Source of the DNA: Blautia glucerasea
GTDB lineage: Bacteria; Bacillota; Clostridia; Lachnospirales; Lachnospiraceae
DNA: 64,000 nucleotides
Assembly (NCBI RefSeq): GCF_020537505.1
Contig: NZ_JAJBMO010000006.1
Location: forward strand, 124,001-188,000
Reading direction: 5' to 3'
The notes beneath the pieces are model-generated. The model was given only the letters and a program-made list of their open reading frames with translations. It was not told the origin of the DNA and did not search any database. Positions 1 to 7,904 of this stretch are shown one piece after another. The translations under genes and the position numbers were made by a program. Positions within the stretch are counted from its first letter, which is position 1; each line of letters starts with the position of its first letter.

Positions 1-573
1 AGCAATATTATCACGCTCTGAGATCATTCTCTCATACACAGCTGCCTTATTATCGTCCGGCAGATCCAGTTGCTTTGTTTCAAATTTCATCAGCTCTATT
101 CCATATTGTTCCATATTATCTCCAATGGCTTCCATTACCATATCCGATAATTCTCCGTCCCGGCTTGTGATCACTTTGTCCTGTGAAAGACTGCTGATCA
201 CATTTTTTGTGGCATTATATACGGCCGTATTAATTCGGCTCTCGCTGTTTTCCAAAGAAGAGTTCAGGGTCTGCGCAAATTTAAGAGGATCTGTAATCTT
301 CCACAAAACATAGCTGTCGCTGATCATGGTTTTCTTGTCCTTGGTAATCACATCAGATGCTTCCAAATCATATAGCAACGTTTCCTTCGGTAAAGACTGT
401 GTCCTTTCTATCAATGGAATTTTAAAGCTGATTCCCGGTTCGCAGATTACTCTGTCAACTTTACCAAACTGACGGATCAGCTTGTATTCATTTTGCTGGG
501 TTATGGTTATGGAAGAGCCGATTATTACTGCTCCGAGAATGCCTGTTATAAGTGCAGCTTTTTTCATTTTCAT
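1..573 (-). CDS. hflC: HflC-like SPFH/prohibitin protein (cut by window edge)
   Basis: This is the second gene of an hflK-hflC pair on the minus strand, and its 3' part lies beyond position 1. The visible 191 codons begin with a short N-terminal membrane anchor (about residues 5-22), then a band-7/SPFH domain (QNEYKLIRQFGKVDR, EPGISFKIP). The end reads YERMISERDNIA, like the conserved VSERMRAER segment of HflC, which separates it from HflK. HflKC is known as a membrane complex around the FtsH protease that limits its activity. The ATG at 573 is preceded by AGAAAGGA at good spacing; an in-frame ATG at 567 is an alternative. It starts 37 bp after hflK stops, so the two are probably co-transcribed. 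Confidence 0.88.
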   Translation of the reverse strand, partial: MKMKKAALITGILGAVIIGSSITITQQNEYKLIRQFGKVDRVICEPGISFKIPLIERTQSLPKETLLYDLEASDVITKDKKTMISDSYVLWKITDPLKFAQTLNSSLENSESRINTAVYNATKNVISSLSQDKVITSRDGELSDMVMEAIGDNMEQYGIELMKFETKQLDLPDDNKAAVYERMISERDNIA

Positions 574-610
574 ATTTTTTTATCCTTTCTATCAGATACT
601 TATCTTAACT

Positions 611-1561
611 TCACTTAGTTTCTTCATTTGTATCTTCTGCCGTTTTCCAGTCTCCGGCAAAAGAATCCAGCGGCAATATCTTTTCCACGCCGCTTCCGTT
701 GTCGATCACAATCTTCATACCAGGCAGCACATCTTCCATGGTTTCATAGAACATTCGCATTTTTGTAGTCTCAGGATTCTTCACATATTCCTCATACATT
801 GCATTAAATCTTGCCACCTCAGCTTCTGCCTCATTGATCCTCACCTGTTTTTGTGCCTCCGCATCCTGAATAATCTGGTCTGCCTGGGCCTGCGCTTCTG
901 GAAGCTTTTCGTTCCTGTATTTATTGGCATTGTTAAGCGCCGTTTCCTTTCCCTGTTTCGCAGTTTCCACCTCTTTAAATGCTTTCATCACTTCTTCAGT
1001 AGGCGGCTCAGAATCCTGTATTGTTATGTTAACCAATTGAATTCCCAGATCCTGTTCCTCCATCTGATTCAAAATCATCTCTTTGATCCTGCTCTGGATT
1101 TCTCCTTTTCCGGTGGTCAGAACCTCATCCACATTATAGCTTGCTATCACAGTTCGGATACAGCTTTGCGCAATATTTTTCAAAATCTCTTCCGGCTGCT
1201 CAGATGTGTAAAGATATTTTACAGGTTCTGAAATTCGATATTCTACAAAGAAATCCACATCAATAAAATTGTAATCCGAAGTGATCATGATTCCTTCATT
1301 TTCCACTACCGCATTATTTCCCATACTGTATCCGATTGGAAATCCCTGGATCGTGGTATTTACCTTCTGCACCTGCTGTACAAAAGGGACTTTGAAATGT
1401 AAGCCCGTTTCAGTCACTGCCTTTGGCACTCCAAAGGTTGTGAGTACTGCCTGTTCCTGCTCCTGAATCTGGTAAGTTGCATCCAGCGCTAATCCCCCTG
1501 CTACTATAAGCCCGGCAGCACCGATTGCCAGATATTTCATTTTTCCATTTCGCTTACTCAT
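611..1561 (-). CDS. hflK: HflK-like SPFH/prohibitin protein
   Basis: The product has 316 aa with an N-terminal membrane segment (about residues 9-26) and an SPFH domain. The early segment reads EQEQAVLTTFGVPKAVTETG, and a long charged helix rich in Ala, Glu and Gln follows (about residues 205-260), typical of the oligomerising stalk. It should form a membrane ring with the HflC-like product downstream and modulate FtsH; this is family knowledge, not shown here. It lacks the glycine/proline-rich N-terminal extension of proteobacterial HflK, which is common in Firmicutes. The ATG at 1561 follows a GGAGAAAA-type ribosome binding site. It is the first gene after a leader with a putative riboswitch and terminator, so its expression is probably set by that leader. 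Confidence 0.88.
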   Translation of the reverse strand: MSKRNGKMKYLAIGAAGLIVAGGLALDATYQIQEQEQAVLTTFGVPKAVTETGLHFKVPFVQQVQKVNTTIQGFPIGYSMGNNAVVENEGIMITSDYNFIDVDFFVEYRISEPVKYLYTSEQPEEILKNIAQSCIRTVIASYNVDEVLTTGKGEIQSRIKEMILNQMEEQDLGIQLVNITIQDSEPPTEEVMKAFKEVETAKQGKETALNNANKYRNEKLPEAQAQADQIIQDAEAQKQVRINEAEAEVARFNAMYEEYVKNPETTKMRMFYETMEDVLPGMKIVIDNGSGVEKILPLDSFAGDWKTAEDTNEETK

Positions 1562-1610
1562 TTTTCTCCTCCATCTCTTTTACCAACAATAGTTTTCAAA
1601 AAGGGAGAAT

Positions 1611-1785
1611 AAAAAAAGACTTTTATCCCAGGCACTGTCATAATGCCTGAAATAAAAGTCTCGCTGATTATCTCATAATGCGGGTAGTTTCATCTACCGT
1701 TCTGACGCATTTATGCACCATTCAGAAAAAATGGAATTCCATTTATCTCTTCATGGCCGCTACTCCCTTTTCTTTGAGCAGTATC
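1611..1785 (-). promoter_or_regulatory. Putative yybP-ykoY-type (Mn2+) riboswitch with terminator, leader of hflKC
   Basis: Read on the minus strand, the leader starts with AAGAAAAGGGAGTAGC. The core GCGTCAGAACGG and ACCCGC follows, and it closes with AGCGAGACTTTTATT. The AAAAGGGAGTAGC start, the CGTCA core and the GCNAGAC-CUUU end match what I recall of the yybP-ykoY Mn2+ riboswitch. The AGACTTTTATT strand that closes P1 is also the 5' arm of a terminator (1611-1660; AGACTTTTATTTCAGGCA pairs with its complement, then seven T). Ligand binding should therefore prevent termination (ON switch). A second copy of the motif lies before oadB at 29171. The class assignment rests on recalled consensus; a Na+-sensing class is less likely but cannot be excluded. 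Confidence 0.68.
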
Positions 1786-1811
1786 ATATCATAAGTATTC
1801 ATGAAAATCAA
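1783..1811 (-). promoter_or_regulatory. Promoter for hflKC leader
   Basis: On the minus strand TTGATT (1806-1811) and TATGAT (1783-1788) are separated by exactly 17 bp. The -10 ends just upstream of the riboswitch P1 strand, so the transcript would start within the riboswitch 5' flank. Confidence 0.6.
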
Positions 1812-1823
1812 GATGCTTTTTAC

Positions 1824-3521
1824 TTATAAAAACTTCCACGCTTCCACATCAAAAACACCTCTCGGTGTAATTCGGATCTGAGGAATAACCGGCAAAGCCA
1901 TAAAGGACAGCGTAATAAACGGATCATGACCGTCTTTTACACCCATTTCATGAGCTTTATGGATCATTCGCCCAAGAGTTTCATTGTCTTTCTCAAAACC
2001 ATTGTCGCTCATCAGTCCCATTACAGGAAGGGCAAGGGTGTCAAATACTTTATGATTCTCTACGATCGTGTAGCCTCCCTGAGTACGCATCAGCTCCCGC
2101 ACAGCAAGCTCCATGTCCTCATCATTATCTCCGATCACAATAATATTGTGGGAATCATGGGATACACTGGACGCAATTGCTCCATCGCGGATACCAAAAC
2201 CTCCGATCACGCCGCAGCCGATTTTCCCCGTCATCTTATGACGTTCTACAACTGCAATCTTCTGATAATCGTCATCGGACTGGAATTTGCAGGGACCATC
2301 CCCTGCTTTCAGAGTTCCCTTTCTGGTAGTAATCTGCCCTTCTTCCGCCAGAATCACCGGAAAGATTCCATCTGCAGACTCCAGCTGAAATGCCGCTCTG
2401 GAAAATTCAGCCACATGCACTGTATTTTTCAGTTCAGGGGCACACGGTTTTATAACAATTTTTGCATTTTTATCCACTAATTGCCCTTTAAAGTACACAT
2501 CTTCTATAGCTACACTGACAAGATCCGAAAGGATCAGCAAATCTGCCTGTCTGCCGGGTGCCACTGCTCCCTTGTCTTTCAGTCCATAACAGTCAGCTGC
2601 ATTGATGGTTGCCATCTTAATAGCGGAAACCGGATTCATGCCAAGACGGATAGCTTTTCGCACGTTATGGTCAATATGCCCTTCACGCTGGATATCCTCA
2701 ATATGCTTGTCATCTGTGCAGAAGCAGAATCCGTCACCATTCATATGTCTCTGCACCAGACCGCCAACAAGCGCCTCCAGATTTCGGGCAGCGCTGCCTT
2801 CCCTTACAAGAATGGTAAGACCGTTCCGCCGTTCTCGCATGGCATAATCAAAGAAGCTGCACTCATGGTCTGTAGCAATCCCTGCCATGGCATATGCCTG
2901 AAGATCTCCCTCTTCCAGAAACGGAGCGTGACCATCACGGATTCTGCCCTCAAACAGCTCCAGCTTGTCATGCATGGTCTTATCTCCCTGTACCACAGAA
3001 ATGCTGTCCATTACTTCTCCAAGTCCAAGAATCCGGCTGTTATGAAGGTAAGGAGCCATATCTTCAGCAGAAAGAGTACATCCATTATCATCAATGGAAG
3101 TAGCCGGAACACAGGAAGGCATCATTACATATACATTTGCTTTCACATCTTCGGTTTGATCCAGAATATAATCAATTCCTGCCAGACCGGACACATTGGC
3201 TGATTCATGGGGATCCACAATAAAAGTGGTAGTTCCATGTCTGGAAGCAACTGTTACCAGTTCTGCTGGTGTCACCAGTGTAGATTCCAGATGAAGATGG
3301 CTGTCAATAAATCCCGGACATACATATTTGCCAGCCAGATCACGTTCTTCTTTTCCATGGAAGCTTCCAATTCCTGCTATAATCCCATCCTGTATGGCAA
3401 TGTCTCCGCGGATGATCTCTTCTGTAAAAACATTCACAATCCTCGCATCCTTCAATACCAGGTCTGCCTTTTCCAAACCTCTTGCAATTCTGGAATACTG
3501 CTGATATTTTTCCAAATCCAT
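1824..3521 (-). CDS. ade: Adenine deaminase
   Basis: The 565-aa product deaminates adenine to hypoxanthine in purine salvage. It has the amidohydrolase metal motif near residue 75 (PGFIDSHLHLEST), then TTTFIVDPHESANVSG, a mid-protein block with FCTDDKHIEDI, and the C-terminal domain typical of the long Ade family (SVSHDSHNIIVIG). The length fits the family (about 560-600). The ATG at 3521 follows GGAGGATATAT; an upstream in-frame extension lacks a ribosome binding site and family similarity. It stands alone between the hflKC leader and the terminator of the next minus-strand gene. No purine riboswitch was seen in its 5' region. Confidence 0.93.
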   Translation of the reverse strand: MDLEKYQQYSRIARGLEKADLVLKDARIVNVFTEEIIRGDIAIQDGIIAGIGSFHGKEERDLAGKYVCPGFIDSHLHLESTLVTPAELVTVASRHGTTTFIVDPHESANVSGLAGIDYILDQTEDVKANVYVMMPSCVPATSIDDNGCTLSAEDMAPYLHNSRILGLGEVMDSISVVQGDKTMHDKLELFEGRIRDGHAPFLEEGDLQAYAMAGIATDHECSFFDYAMRERRNGLTILVREGSAARNLEALVGGLVQRHMNGDGFCFCTDDKHIEDIQREGHIDHNVRKAIRLGMNPVSAIKMATINAADCYGLKDKGAVAPGRQADLLILSDLVSVAIEDVYFKGQLVDKNAKIVIKPCAPELKNTVHVAEFSRAAFQLESADGIFPVILAEEGQITTRKGTLKAGDGPCKFQSDDDYQKIAVVERHKMTGKIGCGVIGGFGIRDGAIASSVSHDSHNIIVIGDNDEDMELAVRELMRTQGGYTIVENHKVFDTLALPVMGLMSDNGFEKDNETLGRMIHKAHEMGVKDGHDPFITLSFMALPVIPQIRITPRGVFDVEAWKFL

Positions 3522-3644
3522 ATATATCCTCCTTTCATTTGTCAAATAATATTTATTATTCGCAAAAATATTTTGATTATTATTTATGATAGTAACACTT
3601 GTACAGTGAAATTTCAATGTAAATTTCAAAACATCCGGAAAAGT

Positions 3645-3690
3645 AAAAAACACCAGAGATGATTTTACTTTTAAATCACCTCTGGTGTTT
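3645..3690 (-). terminator. Intrinsic terminator after the sigma-like gene
   Basis: A long stem (AACACCAGAG(G/A)TGATTT against its complement) is followed on the minus strand by a TTTTTT run near 3645. It lies 80 bp past the stop of the 3772-4536 gene and separates that gene from ade. Confidence 0.75.
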
Positions 3691-3771
3691 CCATCAATTC
3701 TACAGCATTCTTTTCATTTCCGATAGAATAGCCTTATCTCCATAATTTTCCCGGGATTTCACTTGCCATAA

Positions 3772-4536
3772 TTATTTATCATCTCCTGTAAGACGCAGAA
3801 TATCCCGAATCTCATCCACATTCATATCGAGAATAACCGCCAGCTCATCAATGGTAAAGCGGTTCTCCCCATCATCATCTGTCAGATCCTTTACAGCTGA
3901 TTCCAGCTTCTCTACCTTGGCTACCAGGCAGTCATCCTGGAATTTCTGCTGTGTCTGATCCTCAATTGCTGCAATGATTCCCTTGCGCAGCTGAAGACGC
4001 AGCCAGGCGTCATCCTTGTGCTCTGTCTCCGGGTCAGAAAGAGCTGTGAGAAGCACCACGTTTGCCTCCTGGATCAGGTCTGCAAGATGAATCTCTGCGC
4101 AGTTCATATCTGCCGCCATATTAGCTGCTACCGGCAGATAAATGCTGGTAAGAGCTGCCTCTGCAATGGCATCCCCGTCAGCCAGATTTTCAAACAGCGT
4201 ATTGATCATCTCCTGGCTTAGTTCCTTACCATTACTTACCTCTGCCAGGTAATCCTTCAGATATGCTTCTTCCTCTGGAGTAAGCGGTGTGCTGGTTCCA
4301 TTGGACTGGGGCTCTGCCTCTTTCTCTTCCTTTGCTTCTGCCTGCGCCGCAGCATCTTCTCCTTCTATCACGATTCCCTGCAGCTTCAGATACTGCAGTA
4401 CCTTTATCATCTGGCTTGTCTCAAGGTCTGTATCCGCAAAATGCTCCCGGATCTGCTCATGTGTCAGCATATTCCCATTCTGCTTTCCAAGGTCACAAAT
4501 CTCTCTTAATTTCTCCTGAAACTGAACAACGTCCAT
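3772..4536 (-). CDS. Degenerate sigma-70-like protein (function unknown)
   Basis: This 254-aa acidic protein has three recognisable parts. An N-terminal helical segment (about 1-60; FQEKLREICDLGKQNG, ITLE-like IVIEGED) looks like a sigma-70 region 1.1. An Ala/Glu linker follows. A central segment (about 100-165) resembles sigma regions 1.2-2.1, with LIQEANVVLLTAL standing where LIQEGNIGLMKAV is found in sigma factors. The C-terminal helix-turn-helix (FTIDELAVILDMNVDEIRDIL) resembles sigma region 3. Regions 2.3/2.4 and 4, which recognise -10 and -35, are not visible, so it is unlikely to be a normal sigma factor. The ATG at 4536 has a GGAGGAAAAAT leader. It is monocistronic between two terminators. 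Confidence 0.6.
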   Translation of the reverse strand: MDVVQFQEKLREICDLGKQNGNMLTHEQIREHFADTDLETSQMIKVLQYLKLQGIVIEGEDAAAQAEAKEEKEAEPQSNGTSTPLTPEEEAYLKDYLAEVSNGKELSQEMINTLFENLADGDAIAEAALTSIYLPVAANMAADMNCAEIHLADLIQEANVVLLTALSDPETEHKDDAWLRLQLRKGIIAAIEDQTQQKFQDDCLVAKVEKLESAVKDLTDDDGENRFTIDELAVILDMNVDEIRDILRLTGDDK

Positions 4537-4650
4537 ATTTTTCCTCCATATTTCTTCATTGTGTAAACTATATCAAATCCGCTTTGCAAAATCAAGGTGT
4601 TACTGTCCACGGTCCCGCCAGCAACCTCAAGACATATTTCCATTATAAAA

Positions 4651-4700
4651 AAATGATCCAAATCTGATTCTCCTTGCGAAAATCCAATCCAGATCATTTC
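4651..4700 (-). terminator. Terminator of the tRNA array
   Basis: On the minus strand a long imperfect stem starts AAATGATC, has a GCAA-like loop, and closes with GATCATTTTTTT. It sits just after tRNA-Leu, so the tRNA transcript should end here and not enter the sigma-like gene. Confidence 0.72.
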
Positions 4701-4708
4701 TCATCTCC

Positions 4709-4789
4709 TGCGGATGACAGGACTTGAACCTGCACGTCATAAACACCAGAACCTAAATCTGGCGCGTCTGCCAATTCCGCCACATCCGC
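4709..4789 (-). tRNA. tRNA-Leu (anticodon UAG)
   Basis: The acceptor stem GCGGATG pairs with CATCCGC. The anticodon loop TTTAGGT sits on a CCAGA/TCTGG stem, giving UAG. A long variable arm (GGTGTTTATGACGTGC) and a TTCAAGT T-loop fit a leucine tRNA. The 3' CCA is not encoded. It is the last tRNA of the array. Confidence 0.95.
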
Positions 4790-4851
4790 ATATATATTAT
4801 TTAAAAAACCGGAATGCCCTAATCATAAGGCTTCCGGTTATCATTTACAAG

Positions 4852-4924
4852 TGAAGCATCGGGGATTCGAACCCCGGACAACTTGATTAAAAGTCAAGTG
4901 CTCTACCAACTGAGCTAATGCTCC
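4852..4924 (-). tRNA. tRNA-Lys (anticodon UUU)
   Basis: The acceptor GGAGCAT pairs with ATGCTTC, the loop CTTTTAA sits on a CTTGA/TCAAG stem, and the T-arm is GGTTCGAATCC. The 3' CCA is not encoded. Confidence 0.96.
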
Positions 4925-4932
4925 ATATAGGA

Positions 4933-5004
4933 CTGGGCTAGCTGGATTCGAACCAGCGAATGCAGCAGTCAAAGTGCTGTGCCTTACCGCTTGGCGATAG
5001 CCCA
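4933..5004 (-). tRNA. tRNA-Gln (anticodon UUG)
   Basis: The acceptor TGGGCTA pairs with TAGCCCA, with discriminator G. The loop CTTTGAC on a CAGCA/TGCTG stem gives UUG. U1-A72 and the short D-arm CGCCAAGCGGTAAGGC are typical of bacterial tRNA-Gln. Confidence 0.96.
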
Positions 5005-5013
5005 AAGGCAAAG

Positions 5014-5087
5014 GGTGGATACAGGGATTCGAACCCTGGGCCTCCAGAGCCACAATCTGGCGCGCTAACCAACTGCGCTATATCCAC
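5014..5087 (-). tRNA. tRNA-His (anticodon GUG)
   Basis: The acceptor GTGGATA pairs with TATCCAC, and the loop TTGTGGC sits on a CCAGA/TCTGG stem. The base before the 5' end (5088) is G on this strand and can serve as the encoded G-1 opposite discriminator C73, the identity feature of tRNA-His. Confidence 0.96.
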
Positions 5088-5092
5088 CACAG

Positions 5093-5166
<74 letters not shown>

Positions 5167-5186
5167 ATATTTCTCTTCATCAGAGA

Positions 5187-5257
5187 AGCGGGTGATGGGA
5201 ATCGAACCCACGTATCTAGCTTGGAAGGCTAGTGTTCTACCATTGAACTACACCCGC
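5187..5257 (-). tRNA. tRNA-Gly (anticodon UCC)
   Basis: The acceptor GCGGGTG pairs with CACCCGC, with discriminator U as usual for Firmicute tRNA-Gly. The loop CTTCCAA on a CTAGC/GCTAG stem gives UCC. Confidence 0.96.
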
Positions 5258-5290
5258 ATTTACGCTGAAACGGTAATGTTGTTACAGCAG

Positions 5291-5365
5291 TCGGGGTGAC
5301 AAGATTCGAACTTGCGGCCTCCTGGTCCCAAACCAGGCGCTCTAGCCAAACTGAGCCACACCCCG
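5291..5365 (-). tRNA. tRNA-Pro (anticodon UGG)
   Basis: The acceptor CGGGGTG pairs with CACCCCG. The loop TTTGGGA on a CCTGG/CCAGG stem gives UGG. It is the promoter-proximal tRNA of the array (Pro-Gly-Arg-His-Gln-Lys-Leu). Confidence 0.96.
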
Positions 5366-5446
5366 ATGTCTTACAACATCATTTCTATGAAGTTGTCGTT
5401 CCTTGTTCTCTCAAGAATTTCTTTTCTCTCGCTCAAGGCAAGTGTT

Positions 5447-5475
5447 ATTATATTATATGGCCTACTATTTGTCAA
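5447..5475 (-). promoter_or_regulatory. Promoter of the tRNA array
   Basis: On the minus strand TTGACA (5470-5475) and TATAAT (5447-5452) are both consensus and separated by exactly 17 bp. It lies 80 bp upstream of tRNA-Pro. This is the strongest promoter in the window, as expected for stable RNA. Confidence 0.85.
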
Positions 5476-5527
5476 CACCTTTTTTCATATTTTTTTATAT
5501 TTTTTTCAAAAAAAGATACAATTCCCG

Positions 5528-5551
5528 AAAACCCGCTAAAAATGCGGGTTT
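5528..5551 (-). terminator. Terminator after the 5643-6122 phosphodiesterase
   Basis: AAACCCGC pairs with GCGGGTTTT around a short loop, and T-rich sequence follows on the minus strand. It separates the phosphodiesterase operon from the tRNA promoter. Confidence 0.65.
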
Positions 5552-5642
5552 CCGGTATCTTAGTCACTCCTGTTCTGGGCTTTTTTAATTATTTTTTTCA
5601 AAATTCCCATAAAAATTTTTTTCTTTTTTCAATGCACAAAGA

Positions 5643-6122
5643 TCATAAATATTCAATTTCCGCCATCGGCTCTTCCCCTTTTTCCAAATCCATGACCACA
5701 TAGCTTGGTCTGCGGCCTTCCTGCCTTGGGAAAGAAAGGCTTCCCGGATTGATCACCAGCACACCGTTTTTCTTCTCGATTACCGGCTTATGTGTATGAC
5801 CGAAAAATACGATTTCACAGCCTCTGGCGGCTGCCTCCTCTGAAACGCCGTAAAGATCCATGGACACCCCATAATTATGACCATGTGTCACCATGATCTT
5901 ATGCCCTTCCAGCACAATTTCCTCTTCTCTTGGCAGATCACTGAAGAAATCATTGTTTCCAGCCACAATGGTGCAGGGACATTCTGCAAGAGCTTCAATA
6001 AAGAACTCCCGTCCTTCCACATCCCCACAATGGATCAGATAATCAAATGGCTGTTCCTGCTCCACAATGATTTCCAGCCTCTCGTCTCTTCCGTGGGTAT
6101 CACTGACTACCAGAATTTTCAT
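5643..6122 (-). CDS. YfcE/MJ0936-type metallophosphodiesterase
   Basis: This 159-aa protein is a small calcineurin-like phosphoesterase. The metal-binding motifs appear in family order: VVSDTHG (residues 4-10), HCGDVEG, VAGNNDF, VTHGHNYG and FFGHTHKP. The family hydrolyses phosphodiesters with Mn2+ or similar metals; the natural substrate is uncertain. Its start codon overlaps the stop of the rdgB-like gene (ATGA-type), so both are read from one mRNA. A second, more distant YfcE paralogue lies at 7905-8447 in the same gene run. Confidence 0.87.
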   Translation of the reverse strand: MKILVVSDTHGRDERLEIIVEQEQPFDYLIHCGDVEGREFFIEALAECPCTIVAGNNDFFSDLPREEEIVLEGHKIMVTHGHNYGVSMDLYGVSEEAAARGCEIVFFGHTHKPVIEKKNGVLVINPGSLSFPRQEGRRPSYVVMDLEKGEEPMAEIEYL

Positions 6123-6709
6123 CTTAGTTCTTCCTTTATCATCTGCAGCGCTTTTCCTCTGTGGCTGATCTTATTTTTCTCTTCCATGGACAGTTCAGCT
6201 GAGGTGCAGCCGTATTCTGGCAGGAAAAAGATAGGATCATAGCCAAAGCCATTGGCTCCTTTTTCCCCGTAACCAATTCGCCCTTCCATAGTTCCGCGCA
6301 CAGTTTCCACCTTTCCATCTGGGAAAACAGCTGCAATGGCACATACAAAACGGGCAGTACGTTTCTCATCCGGCACCCCCTCCAGCCTCTGGATCAGATT
6401 GCCGTTCTTGGTATGATAATCAGTGTGTTCCCCCATATAGCGTGCGGAATAAACGCCTGGCTCTTTGTTCAGATAATCGATTTCAAGTCCGGAATCGTCT
6501 GCAAGAACGATTTCTCCATTCTTTGTCAGCTTGCTAATGGCAGTTGCCTTAATCACTGCATTTTCTTCAAATGTTTTGCCATCTTCCACAATATCTGACT
6601 GGATTCCGGCTTCCTTCATGGACAGCACTTCAGCGTCCAGGTCAGCCAGGATTTCCCGAATTTCTTTCATCTTGTCCGCATTTCCTGTTGCAAAAATAAT
6701 CTTCTTCAT
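6119..6709 (-). CDS. rdgB: XTP/dITP pyrophosphatase (RdgB/HAM1 family)
   Basis: The product (196 aa) removes non-canonical purine nucleotides such as XTP and dITP by hydrolysing them to monophosphates. It has the N-terminal FATGNADKMKEI motif, VLADDSGLEIDYL in the centre, and GFGYDPIFFLPEYG with the C-terminal SHRGKAL motif, all in family order, and is of normal length. It overlaps the downstream phosphodiesterase by 4 bp. Its start touches the stop of the rRNA methyltransferase upstream, so it sits in a tight operon of nucleic-acid maintenance functions. Confidence 0.94.
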   Translation of the reverse strand: MKKIIFATGNADKMKEIREILADLDAEVLSMKEAGIQSDIVEDGKTFEENAVIKATAISKLTKNGEIVLADDSGLEIDYLNKEPGVYSARYMGEHTDYHTKNGNLIQRLEGVPDEKRTARFVCAIAAVFPDGKVETVRGTMEGRIGYGEKGANGFGYDPIFFLPEYGCTSAELSMEEKNKISHRGKALQMIKEELR

Positions 6710-7890
6710 TATTTTATGTCCTCTTTCTTTTCCTGTGCCAGACCTCTTCTTGGCGGTTTCGGTCCCAGGAACTGGTAGAAATATGTTTTCAGCATTCCAT
6801 TATAGATCTTACGGTTCTTATCTGCCTTACGGCCAATGTCATTCTCCGCTTTGTCATAGGAAGTGATCAGATACATAGACCACTTATCAAGCCCACGGTA
6901 GCTTTCCCCGATCTCACGGTAAAGCTGCGGCAGGGCTGCTTTCTCATCCAGACGCTCACCGTATGGCGGATTTGTGATGATAAAACCATATGGCTTTGGA
7001 TGGTGAAGCTCTTTCACCGGACGCTGCTGGAAATGAATCAGGCTGTCCACCCCTGCCATCTTTGCATTTGCCCGGGCCGCCTTCAGCGCCTCAGCGTCAA
7101 TATCATAGCCCTGGATGTCTGTCTCGATTTTCAGGTTTACCCGGTCCTGAGCCTCTTCTACAGCCTCATACCAGCATCTTCTTGGCACTACATGCTTCCA
7201 GTCTTCTGCCAGGAAGGAACGGTTCATTCCTGGTGCAATATCCGCAGCCATCATAGCTGCCTCGATTGGAAAAGTACCACTTCCGCAGAATGGATCTACA
7301 AGGCTTCGGTCTTTTTTCCAAGGGGTTAACATAATCAGTGCGCTGGCAAGTGTCTCGGTAATAGGCGCCTTTACTGTCATCTGGCGATACCCTCTCTTAT
7401 GAAGAGAAACACCGGAAGTATCGATTCCAATAGTTGCCACATCCTTCATAAACGCCACACGGATAGGAAAATCTGCGCCGTCTTCTGGGAACCAGGACAC
7501 GTTGTACACGCCCTTCAGACGCTCTACAATGGCTTTTTTCATAATGGATTGGATATCTGACGGGCTGAACAGCTTACTCTTTACAGAATTGGCTTTTGCC
7601 ACCCAGAATTTGCCGTCTGCCGGAATGTAGCGCTCCCATGGCAGGGCCTTGGTTGCTTCAAAAAGCTCGTCAAAGGTTTCCGCCTTTACCTCTGCTACCT
7701 TCAGAAGAATACGCTCTGTAGTGCGAAGGAAAACGTTGGCGTCTGCAATTCCCTGGGCATCAGCCAGGAAGGTAACCTTTCCGTCTTCCACCTTGCTGAT
7801 CTCATATCCCAGATCCAGGATCTCTCTTTTTAAAACCGCTTCCAGACCAAAATGGCAGGGTGCGATCAGTTCAAATCTTTCTGTACTCAT
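6709..7890 (-). CDS. THUMP-domain 23S rRNA guanine-N2 methyltransferase (RlmL/YpsC type)
   Basis: This 393-aa protein carries an N-terminal ferredoxin-like/THUMP RNA-binding region (about 1-160). A Rossmann methyltransferase domain follows, with the SAM motif VDPFCGSGTFPIEAAM (about residues 197-212) and the catalytic motif ITNPPYGERL (about 305-314). The NPPY signature marks N2/N6 amino-group methylation; the family modifies 23S rRNA. It lacks the second RlmK domain of E. coli RlmL, as do Firmicute YpsC proteins. It is tightly linked to rdgB downstream and a phosphodiesterase 14 bp upstream. Confidence 0.9.
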   Translation of the reverse strand: MSTERFELIAPCHFGLEAVLKREILDLGYEISKVEDGKVTFLADAQGIADANVFLRTTERILLKVAEVKAETFDELFEATKALPWERYIPADGKFWVAKANSVKSKLFSPSDIQSIMKKAIVERLKGVYNVSWFPEDGADFPIRVAFMKDVATIGIDTSGVSLHKRGYRQMTVKAPITETLASALIMLTPWKKDRSLVDPFCGSGTFPIEAAMMAADIAPGMNRSFLAEDWKHVVPRRCWYEAVEEAQDRVNLKIETDIQGYDIDAEALKAARANAKMAGVDSLIHFQQRPVKELHHPKPYGFIITNPPYGERLDEKAALPQLYREIGESYRGLDKWSMYLITSYDKAENDIGRKADKNRKIYNGMLKTYFYQFLGPKPPRRGLAQEKKEDIK

Positions 7891-7904
7891 TCCTTTTTCC
7901 CTTC

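Noticed and set aside
482..1231. A 249-codon plus-strand ORF opposite hflK
   Set aside because: It is the antisense of a clear SPFH gene, with a low-complexity, Phe/His/Leu-rich product and no ribosome binding site.
3530..3640. Possible purine riboswitch upstream of adenine deaminase
   Set aside because: The A/T-rich leader has no purine-aptamer loops or TATA-NNN motifs, so no riboswitch is claimed.
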